DNA of 25,499 nt, taken from positions 1 through 25,499 of IMG/VR virus record IMGVR_UViG_3300036985_002819. One strand, written 5' to 3'. Source of the stretch: a virus. The notes under the pieces are model-generated. The model was not told the origin of the DNA and did no database searches. It was given only the letters and a program-made list of their open reading frames with translations. Below, piece by piece: positions 19,377 to 25,499 of this stretch (within the stretch, counting starts at the first letter, position 1; every line of letters starts with the position of its first letter). Position numbers and translations under genes: made by a program.

Positions 19377-19826
19377 ATGAACACTGAACAAGCCATTATC
19401 TGGTTTACCGCTATGGTAGACCGCACTCACGAAGCCCCGCCTGAGATTGTGGCTAAGCTACTGCCACACGTCAGCACATTGAAGAAGTTTGCCGAAGCGA
19501 TTGCCGAACGCGCTAACGAGCTGGCACGTTCTGACGAATTGCCGGGCTATACCAAGGGCGAAGGTCGAGCCAAGGCATTAGCTTGGGTAGACGATGCGGA
19601 TCTGCCCGCTTTCCTATATGAGAGCAAGCCGATGTCGCCAGCTCAGGCGATTAAGAACAAGCTCGTGTCTGAGGAAACGATCACCAAGCAGGGATGGGCC
19701 GTGCGAAGTGCGAGCGAAGTGGTTGCTGTGAGGCTAGAAGAGGTGAAGACGGTTGCGGAACCGCGTAAGGTTGCGCCACCACGTAAGGTTGTGGAGCCTG
19801 TTATTCCTGATGAATGTCCATTCTGA
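19377..19826 (+). CDS. Hypothetical protein with DUF2800-like C-terminal part, 149 aa
   Basis: A 149-residue protein. The N-terminal 55 residues are helical. Then LPGYTKGEGRAKALAW and the segment KPMSPAQAIKNKLVSEETIT, followed by a Pro/Lys/Val tail that ends IPDECPF, resemble the C-terminal end of phage DUF2800 (RecB-type nuclease) proteins, where 'PGxxxxeGr ... lxspaqaek' precedes a proline-rich tail. The nuclease core itself is not present, so this is either a truncated relative or a chance likeness. It stands immediately before the polymerase region. Confidence 0.6.
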   Translation: MNTEQAIIWFTAMVDRTHEAPPEIVAKLLPHVSTLKKFAEAIAERANELARSDELPGYTKGEGRAKALAWVDDADLPAFLYESKPMSPAQAIKNKLVSEETITKQGWAVRSASEVVAVRLEEVKTVAEPRKVAPPRKVVEPVIPDECPF

Positions 19827-19828
19827 TC

Positions 19829-20203
19829 ATGAACCACACTACCGATTATTTAGAAATCATCGGACCGGAGCCCGACATATCCGACTACCGGGATTTGCAC
19901 CGCTGGGATAAGTGGGGCGTGTGGTTCAGACGATTCTCAAAGCTAGCTCCGTTTTCCAATGGAACAATTGACGAAGATGGATGGGTACGCACCGCGCCCT
20001 TGCTACGGTCACAACGCACACGGATTTTTAGAGAGAATAAATGGAAATCAGTATCGACCTGGAAACGCGTAGCCTTGCCGACCTGTCCGAAGTCGGTGCC
20101 TGGAACTATTCGCTGCATGAAAGTACGGTCGTGCTTATGTGCGCCATCTCGGCTGACGGAGGTAAGGCTACGTGCTTTGATTGCCGCCAGCCGGATGCGC
20201 TAA
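19829..20203 (+). CDS. Hypothetical protein overlapping the polymerase start, 124 aa
   Basis: From the ATG at 19829, three bases after the previous stop (an alternative ATG lies at 19814). The first 65 residues look protein-like (DYLEIIGPEPDISDYRDLHR, then WDKWGVWFRRFSKLAP). From 20041 the frame runs 163 bp into the polymerase gene, and there the sequence is Arg/Cys/Lys-rich, as expected for a shadow. The real protein may be frameshifted or simply end late. Low confidence for the C-terminus. Confidence 0.4.
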   Translation: MNHTTDYLEIIGPEPDISDYRDLHRWDKWGVWFRRFSKLAPFSNGTIDEDGWVRTAPLLRSQRTRIFRENKWKSVSTWKRVALPTCPKSVPGTIRCMKVRSCLCAPSRLTEVRLRALIAASRMR

Positions 20204-22035
20204 ACGTCGTCAAGCGCATGCTGCAAGACGCAGACGAGATTCACGCTTGGAATGTCGGCTTTGAGTACGCCTTAATTACAAACGTACTTAAGCTGGAAAT
20301 TCCGCCGCTGCGCTTCTTTGACACGATGGCAAAAGCGTGTGCGTTCTCAGTGCCCGCGTCTCTTGGCAAGTGCGGTGCGGCATTGAACCTACCGATACAG
20401 AAGGACAAAGAAGGAGACCGGCTCATGAAGCTGTTCAGCATGCCCGCTACGGCGGGAAAACTGAAGGGGCAGTTGCGTGAGATGACGCCGGAACTCGAAT
20501 CTGAGTACGTCCGCTATATGGACTACTGCCGCCAGGATGTGGAAGCCGAGATGGCGATTGATGCCGCGTTGCCTGATCTGACGGGTGGCGATCTGGCGTT
20601 CTGGCGCACAACGTGGATCACGAACCTGCGCGGGATTCCTATCGATATGGAGCTGGTTACGTCGCTGCAAAAGATGGTCGAGCGCGGTGAGAAGGTCATC
20701 GGTTCTGCCGTCAGCGAGCGTACTGACGGAGCCCTTGATGGGTACGTGCTCAAGAACAACCATAGCAAAGTGTCAAAGTATCTTGACTTGCCAAGCGTAG
20801 CTAAGGCGTACGTCAAAGAAGTTCTAGCGCGTGCCGACGTTGATCCAAAGACACGCGAGCTGTTAGAAGCACGGCAAGCACTAGGCCGTACCGCTGTGGC
20901 GAAGCTGCCCAAGTTCAAGAACTACGCATCTGTCGTGGATCACCGCGTACGGGATGCGCATCGGTTTAACGGCGCACAGTCGGGCCGCGATACGAGTCTC
21001 GGCATTAACCTGATGAACTTGCCACGCGGTGCGAAGTTCGATGTTCCGAAGCTGATTGCGTGTGCTAAGGCGGATGATTGGGAAGGCTTCTTTGAGACGG
21101 CAAAGTACCACCTCGGGAAAAGCGGACCGGTCCCGGTGCTGTTCGATCCGCTTGGTGCCGTTGTTGCGTGCTTGCGCGGTTGCATTGCACCTAAGCAAGG
21201 CGTCTTGTATCAATGTGACTATGCCAGCATCGAGCCGCGTGTGCTAGCTTGGTACTCAGGCCAGGAGTGGGAGCTAGAGGCGTGGCGTAAGTACGATGCA
21301 AAGCAGGGGCCAGATCTGTACAAAGTGTTTGCCGGTACGGCGTGGGGCATAGGGCCGGACGATGTAAACGGCGATCAGCGCCAGATGGGCAAGGTCGGTA
21401 AGCTGCTGTCACAGTATCGCGGTGGGCACGTAACGCTCCGCACGCAAGCAAAAGATCAGTACGCGCTCGTCCTATCTGAACCGGAAGCGCAGTTTTTGAC
21501 CGACGCATACCGCGCAACACACCGTGAAAACGTGGCGTTCTGGTACAATACCGAGAAGGCCGCAGAGAAGGCCGTTGACAACCCCGGTTCCGTATACAGC
21601 ATAGGCAAAGCAGCGTACCGATTCGACGGCTTGCATCTGCAATGCCGTCTCGCTTCTGGTCGCAAGATCACCTACCCGTACGCCACCATGGAAACCGTTG
21701 TGCATCCTGAGTACGGCCCTAAGCGTCAGTTGCACTACATGTGCGAAGTTGGGCAAGGTAAGGTGTGGACCAAGATCAGCACTCATGGCGGCGTGCTTAC
21801 TAACCACATTGTGCAGGGTACTAGCGGGTGTTTACTGCGCCACGCCTGCAACAACTTGGAAGCGGCGGGGTTCAAGGTGATCCTGCGTATCTACGACGAG
21901 ATCGTAGCTGAGATGCCCGACGCTTCACGTTTTGACGAGTTTCAACGCATCATTCTCCAGCTTCCGGAATGGGCAGAAGGTCTGCCTGTCAGTGGCGCTG
22001 GCTGGATTGCTGAACGATATAAAAAGGACGGTTAA
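20041..22035 (+). CDS. Family A DNA polymerase with 3'-5' exonuclease, 664 aa
   Basis: A 664-residue replicative polymerase. Exonuclease motifs: ISIDLE (Asp6, Glu8), AWNVGFEYAL (69-78; Glu75 where many have Asp) and YCRQD (162-166). Polymerase motifs: A CDYASIEPR (Asp393), B MGKVGKLLSQYRGG (449-462), and C RIYDEIV (Asp619, Glu620; Tyr618 replaces the usual His). The GGVLTNHIVQGTSGCLLRHA stretch (583-602) corresponds to the family A 'GG.l.eN..Qa..rd.l' region, with changes. There is no 5'-nuclease domain. GAGAG precedes the ATG. It copies the phage genome with the primase and helicase encoded upstream. Confidence 0.93.
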   Translation: MEISIDLETRSLADLSEVGAWNYSLHESTVVLMCAISADGGKATCFDCRQPDALNVVKRMLQDADEIHAWNVGFEYALITNVLKLEIPPLRFFDTMAKACAFSVPASLGKCGAALNLPIQKDKEGDRLMKLFSMPATAGKLKGQLREMTPELESEYVRYMDYCRQDVEAEMAIDAALPDLTGGDLAFWRTTWITNLRGIPIDMELVTSLQKMVERGEKVIGSAVSERTDGALDGYVLKNNHSKVSKYLDLPSVAKAYVKEVLARADVDPKTRELLEARQALGRTAVAKLPKFKNYASVVDHRVRDAHRFNGAQSGRDTSLGINLMNLPRGAKFDVPKLIACAKADDWEGFFETAKYHLGKSGPVPVLFDPLGAVVACLRGCIAPKQGVLYQCDYASIEPRVLAWYSGQEWELEAWRKYDAKQGPDLYKVFAGTAWGIGPDDVNGDQRQMGKVGKLLSQYRGGHVTLRTQAKDQYALVLSEPEAQFLTDAYRATHRENVAFWYNTEKAAEKAVDNPGSVYSIGKAAYRFDGLHLQCRLASGRKITYPYATMETVVHPEYGPKRQLHYMCEVGQGKVWTKISTHGGVLTNHIVQGTSGCLLRHACNNLEAAGFKVILRIYDEIVAEMPDASRFDEFQRIILQLPEWAEGLPVSGAGWIAERYKKDG

Positions 22036-22036
22036 A

Positions 22037-22300
22037 ATGAGTGAAAACACTATGCCTCCATGGATCACGGAAGAAGCGGAGTGCAGCGACCTACACGATG
22101 CCGTCAACCACCCGCCGCACTACACGTCACACCCAAGCGGCATTGAGTGCATCCAAATTACGGAGCACATGGGCTTTAACCTTGGTAACGCTATTAAATA
22201 CACGTGGCGTGCTGATCTAAAGAACGATGCGATTGAAGACTTAAAGAAGGCTGTGTGGTACATTCAACGAGAGATCGCTAAACGCGAGAAGAAAGATTAA
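22037..22300 (+). CDS. DUF3310 protein, 87 aa
   Basis: The ATG at 22037 lies directly after the polymerase stop; AAGGA lies at a suitable distance. The core AVNHPPHYTSHPSGIECIQI and GFNLGNAIKYTWRADLKN, followed by IEDLKKAVWYIQREI, are the signature of DUF3310, small proteins of tailed phages (the T7 gp1.7 type carries such a domain and is a nucleotide kinase-like factor). Possible role in nucleotide metabolism; not proven for this shape. Confidence 0.88.
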   Translation: MSENTMPPWITEEAECSDLHDAVNHPPHYTSHPSGIECIQITEHMGFNLGNAIKYTWRADLKNDAIEDLKKAVWYIQREIAKREKKD

Positions 22301-22302
22301 AC

Positions 22303-22845
22303 ATGACCGAAACCCCAAAAGACGGCGATAAAAAGCCTAATAAAATGCAATACGTCATCAAACTAGTTGACGACGCTTATGCGCTACCTAGTGACGCAAT
22401 AGAGGAAGACCACAAAGATTTTGTTGCTATGCACGATGAGCTTGTCAAAAAAGCAACGTGGTTTGACGAATTAAAAGAGATCCCTGCGTTTTTAAAACCG
22501 CCTGTAGAGTCTACCTACGAACGCCCAGTAGATCACATTTTAACCCGTGAAAAACATTACGCAGAAACACTACTTTCTGACGGGTCGTGCATACGCACCG
22601 CTGTCTTTATGGACTACTTTGATAGTATAAAGCTGTTAAATTACGTGGGGTTCCCCATAAAGCGCATGCTTCCGAGCGTTCTTTTGCACGCTGTTGGTCG
22701 CAGTGACGTGCTTCGAGATAAATACTGGTATACCGAAAGGACTGTAGTTGTTGCGACGTGGACCGCTTCGGAAATGGCAGAACGGATCAAGCAGCACAAA
22801 GAGGCAGAAGAAGGCGAAGAGTGGAAAAAAGGAGAAAAACCGTGA
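22303..22845 (+). CDS. Hypothetical protein, 180 aa
   Basis: A 180-residue acidic protein starting three bases after the DUF3310 stop. It is mostly helical at both ends with a possible beta-rich middle (DGSCIRTAVFMDYFDSIKLL). The last 25 residues are Glu/Lys-rich (IKQHKEAEEGEEWKKGEKP). It overlaps the next gene by a GTGA. No family recognised. Confidence 0.65.
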   Translation: MTETPKDGDKKPNKMQYVIKLVDDAYALPSDAIEEDHKDFVAMHDELVKKATWFDELKEIPAFLKPPVESTYERPVDHILTREKHYAETLLSDGSCIRTAVFMDYFDSIKLLNYVGFPIKRMLPSVLLHAVGRSDVLRDKYWYTERTVVVATWTASEMAERIKQHKEAEEGEEWKKGEKP

Positions 22846-23075
22846 GCTTAAACACAGACGAGATGTACGATTATCTTACGGGAGAAGGGTACATAACCGA
22901 GGATGAGGCGCGTGAACTTATTGAAGAAGCCGTTGTAGAATTAGAAGAAACTAATGACTTACAGTGGTGTAAAATAGAACACCTAGAAAAAGAAAACGAG
23001 CTTTTGCAAGAACAACTGCATGCGCTGTGTGCCCGAATAATCACACTAGAGAAAACAGATGGGCGCGTACATTAA
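22842..23075 (+). CDS. Coiled-coil leucine-zipper-like protein, 77 aa
   Basis: Starts at GTG 22842 (SLNTDEMYDYLTGEGYITED), overlapping the previous stop (GTGA), with GGAG a few bases upstream. The frame is open further back, but that part is Arg-rich shadow of the previous gene. Residues about 24-70 (ARELIEEAVVELEETNDLQW, then LEKENELLQEQLHALCARII) form a leucine-zipper-like coiled coil. Overlaps the next gene by 17 bp. Confidence 0.6.
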   Translation: MSLNTDEMYDYLTGEGYITEDEARELIEEAVVELEETNDLQWCKIEHLEKENELLQEQLHALCARIITLEKTDGRVH

Positions 23076-23544
23076 AGTTCGTGGAATATGGAACCCCTGC
23101 GCAACGGGGGTTCTGTACGATTTTACCGATGAAGTACTATGTGCGTCAGGAAGATATGAAGAGCGTCAAGAACAGTGGCGCAAAGAGATGGCCGACGCGC
23201 AACAGCTACACGATAGCTGGCTAAAGCATAAGCAAGAGGAGGAGCGTTGTGCAGAAGCTAAACGGCTAGAGGACGAGCGAAGGGCGCTAATAAAAAAGAC
23301 ACGGCTAAAGAAGCCAGTCCCCCCGCCAGCGCCTGCGGTAGTTGCTGTTGATCCGCATGCCGCGTATATTGAAAACGCACGTAAGAAGCTATCAGGCATG
23401 TCAAAAGACGATTGCGCGTTTTGTGGTGTGCCGTTAGTAGAAGAAGACAGGATACGCACCCGCATGGACGTTTCTTTCTGCACTTCCGAATGCGCGTACA
23501 GCTTTGCGAAATCCTACTATGAGAAGAATCCGCCTCCGACATGA
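23059..23544 (+). CDS. Zinc-finger protein with central coiled coil, 161 aa
   Basis: A 161-residue protein with three parts: an N-terminal beta-like part (MGAYIKVRGIWNPCATGVLY), a long charged helix (QQLHDSWLKHKQEEERCAEA, then KRLEDERRALIKKTRLKK), and a Pro/Ala linker leading to a C-terminal zinc finger, CAFCGVPLVEEDRI with FCTSECAYSFAK (a C-x2-C plus C-x3-C arrangement). This suggests a nucleic-acid or host-protein binder. It overlaps RusA by four bases (ATGA). Confidence 0.7.
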   Translation: MGAYIKVRGIWNPCATGVLYDFTDEVLCASGRYEERQEQWRKEMADAQQLHDSWLKHKQEEERCAEAKRLEDERRALIKKTRLKKPVPPPAPAVVAVDPHAAYIENARKKLSGMSKDDCAFCGVPLVEEDRIRTRMDVSFCTSECAYSFAKSYYEKNPPPT

Positions 23545-23888
23545 AAATCCAACTACCCAACCTTGAACCCTGTGCCAAAGCCCGCCCCCGTGTTACGGCA
23601 CGGGGGACGTACATGCCCAAGCGATACCAGGACTGGCGCAAGAAGTTCGTGGCGATGTGGCGCGCTACTGTTCCACATTACCAATGGAACGAACCCGTGT
23701 GCATTAGCGTGCGGTGGACTACGCCGACCGGTAAATGCAAGCCGGACCTGGACAACGCGATTGCTGCCGTCTTTGATGCGTTGCAAGACGCAGGCGCGTT
23801 GTCGAACGACTCGCTTGTCCGGTCAGGAAGTTTCCGTATCGACGTAGGCCCGTTGGCGACCTACGTTGAGATTACGCCCCATCAATGA
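23541..23888 (+). CDS. rusA: RusA-type Holliday junction resolvase, 115 aa
   Basis: A 115-residue RusA family nuclease. The hallmark CKPDLDNAIAAVFDALQDAG carries conserved Asp residues at positions about 70, 72 and 80, and the usual distal acidic segment is the ALSNDSLV stretch. The N-terminal ARPRVTARGTYMPKRYQDW segment is also typical. It cuts branched DNA, probably before packaging or after recombination by the Sak4/DUF669 pair. It is the last gene of the rightward block, with a stop that overlaps the stop region of the leftward virion gene. Confidence 0.9.
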   Translation: MKIQLPNLEPCAKARPRVTARGTYMPKRYQDWRKKFVAMWRATVPHYQWNEPVCISVRWTTPTGKCKPDLDNAIAAVFDALQDAGALSNDSLVRSGSFRIDVGPLATYVEITPHQ

Positions 23889-25499
23889 ACTTCTTGATGG
23901 TGGCGTCGTGCGCCTGGATCTTGCGGAATGCCTCTTCGCCAATCTCGTTGTAGTACTTACGCAGCTTTACTGGATCAGAGGGAAGCAAGATAGACCGCTT
24001 CAAGAAGGTTTGAAAGTCGTCAGGTGACTGCGCTTTGCGTGCAGCGGAAAGGGCTTCACGAATATTGTCACGATTGCCCGACAACACCGCATCGCGTAGC
24101 GCCCTACGATACGCGTTTGCGGTGAAACCTGAGCCGGTGCTGCTTTCAACTTTGGCCTGAGCACTGCGGAATGCGCGATACGCCAGCTTGCCGGCACGGT
24201 CGTCGTTACTGACGGCGCCCATGATGCGAGACACACCAGGAACAAGGTTCTGAGGCTTGCCGCTTTCTAGGCTGTTTATAGTGGATGCCGCATAGCCAAA
24301 AGGCCAGAACAGCATGCTTGCAAGGTCGGTGACGGCAAGGTTTCCAGGCTGCTGTGTCTGCTGTAGGACGGAACCCGCAACACCGCCGCCAAGTACGTTG
24401 ACTAAGAGAGGAATGGTTCCCTGACCGCTGCCGAAGTACATCGGCAACGCTTCTAGGCCGTAGACCAAAGCACCGCCCACCGCCGTAGCGGCTGCACTGC
24501 TAAAGCCGGTAGCGGTAAGGGACTGCCCCAGCATACGAGACGCAATAGCTGCTCGCTTGGCTAGTGGCTGATCCTTTTTGGCCATGATAGCCGCAGCACC
24601 GTCAACGGCACGGATCAGGTTACGCACCCGATTTTCGCCGTAGCGACGATACAGCGGGCCGACCATTGCTACCAAAGCGTTACGGCTGAGACGTCCCGAC
24701 TGCGCAACGTTACGCTTCTGGCCCGTGATGTTCTCCGCCACCATAGTGGCGAGCACCTTAACGTCTTGATCAGTAGCCTTCTTGTCACGGAAGCGTTGTG
24801 CCATCTGATCGGACACGCGGTTCATGGTCAAGAAGCCTTCATCAACGAGAGCAACACCGTTCTTTTGCAGTGACGACGCCCAGCTACGACCAGCCTCGTA
24901 TCCAGCGGCCTGCACGGCACGGTTGACAACATTACGACCGAATCCGCGCTGAAGAGCGCCACGGATATTGCCGCTAATCTCAGTGCCTTTACCGCGAAGA
25001 TCCACGCGATTCTTCACATCGGCTTCCATGCCGCCTTCTTGAACAGCCCGTCCCGGCTTGCGTACGCTGTTCACGACACCCGTGAAAGCGTGGGTGATAG
25101 GGACATGCGCGGCAATATTCAGCGTCTCAGTCAAGTCCATCGGAGCCGCGCCGGAAGTCTGCATAGCGCTGATAATCTGCTTAGCGTTGCGAAGTCCCGC
25201 AATAACATTGCCGCTACTCATGTCGAGCGAGGTTTCGTGTTCCCCGTTGAAGGCGTTGATCGCACGAGCGACGGTCTCACGCACGGACTTGGGCGCTAGC
25301 TCTAAACCGGGAAGAATGTTTCCAAGATCCGCACTGGAAGACACGCCGCCGAATCCTTTATGGAATCCGACGCGACGAGACATAGCGTCAAACGTAGTGT
25401 TTACGTAGCGCGTAGGATCTGTTTCCAGAAGGCGAATCCAACCATCGCCTTTTTCATTACGGATATACTGCGGGAAGTTTTTGAATTTACGCGCCTGCT
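23872..25499 (-). CDS. C-terminal part of a large virion-type protein (partial, 5' end outside window)
   Basis: The frame is open from the window edge (the upstream part reads KFKNFPQYIRNEKGDGWIRL, then LETDPTRYVNTTFDAMSRR), so the ATG at 25383 is not the real start. About 541 residues are visible. The protein is Ala/Arg-rich with long helices, one Gly/Ala-rich hydrophobic stretch (about TGFSSAAATAVGGALVYGLE) and further amphipathic segments, like the C-terminal ends of very large internal virion, ejection or polyvalent proteins in tailed phages. No catalytic motif is seen. It ends 17 bp inside the convergent RusA gene. Role in ejection is inferred. Confidence 0.7.
   Translation of the reverse strand, partial: QARKFKNFPQYIRNEKGDGWIRLLETDPTRYVNTTFDAMSRRVGFHKGFGGVSSSADLGNILPGLELAPKSVRETVARAINAFNGEHETSLDMSSGNVIAGLRNAKQIISAMQTSGAAPMDLTETLNIAAHVPITHAFTGVVNSVRKPGRAVQEGGMEADVKNRVDLRGKGTEISGNIRGALQRGFGRNVVNRAVQAAGYEAGRSWASSLQKNGVALVDEGFLTMNRVSDQMAQRFRDKKATDQDVKVLATMVAENITGQKRNVAQSGRLSRNALVAMVGPLYRRYGENRVRNLIRAVDGAAAIMAKKDQPLAKRAAIASRMLGQSLTATGFSSAAATAVGGALVYGLEALPMYFGSGQGTIPLLVNVLGGGVAGSVLQQTQQPGNLAVTDLASMLFWPFGYAASTINSLESGKPQNLVPGVSRIMGAVSNDDRAGKLAYRAFRSAQAKVESSTGSGFTANAYRRALRDAVLSGNRDNIREALSAARKAQSPDDFQTFLKRSILLPSDPVKLRKYYNEIGEEAFRKIQAHDATIKKFIDGA

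Noticed and set aside
1-25499. CRISPR array or anti-CRISPR system
   Set aside because: No regularly spaced direct repeats with unique spacers were seen. The repeated units in the window are the pentapeptide array and the origin-type repeats.

Overview
This window reads as part of the genome of a tailed double-stranded DNA phage (Caudoviricetes), probably of a Gram-negative, proteobacterial host. The evidence is a terminase pair, fibre-like structural proteins, a large virion-type protein, a lysis-type cluster of small overlapping genes, and a phage replication set (family A DNA polymerase, primase-polymerase/helicase, SF2 helicase, Sak4-type ATPase with its DUF669 partner, RusA). No integrase, repressor or portal is visible here, so lifestyle and morphotype cannot be settled.

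Layout. From about 8366 down to position 1 the minus strand carries a leftward block: a small zinc protein, an RNA ligase, a ribbon-helix-helix-like peptide, the probable small terminase, three small coupled genes, the large terminase, three fibre or structural genes, and a lysis-type cluster that runs off the left edge. From 9323 to 23888 the plus strand carries tightly packed early/replication genes, many joined by ATGA or GTGA overlaps. From 25499 to 23872 the minus strand resumes with the C-terminal part of a large virion-type protein, overlapping the resolvase gene tail to tail. On a circular or permuted map the minus blocks could be one long late unit.

The roughly 950 bp between the divergent blocks (8367-9322) has no convincing gene. 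It holds an AT-rich island between two DnaA-box-like sequences, long inverted and direct repeats, palindromes, a strong G-quadruplex motif and promoter-like elements. It is a candidate replication origin and switch region.

The most striking object is in the large terminase gene (3844-6213). A complete 283-residue intein interrupts the terminase directly after its nuclease motif DDFLDA. Between the two halves of the splicing domain lies a full-length HNH homing endonuclease, written on the same strand but in a different reading frame (4013-4618). Its start follows the N-terminal splicing blocks, and its stop codon falls inside the last two codons of the intein. The intein frame stays open across it as a low-complexity Ser/Thr/Pro linker. 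This looks like a homing gene overprinted on an intein, rather than the usual in-frame endonuclease domain.

Other points of interest are an RNA ligase cassette bounded by identical 12-bp repeats just ahead of two start codons, a CCA-ended tRNA-like element with no normal anticodon arm, a pentapeptide-repeat gene with a perfect 90-bp tandem duplication, and a second small gene bracketed by 17-bp repeats.
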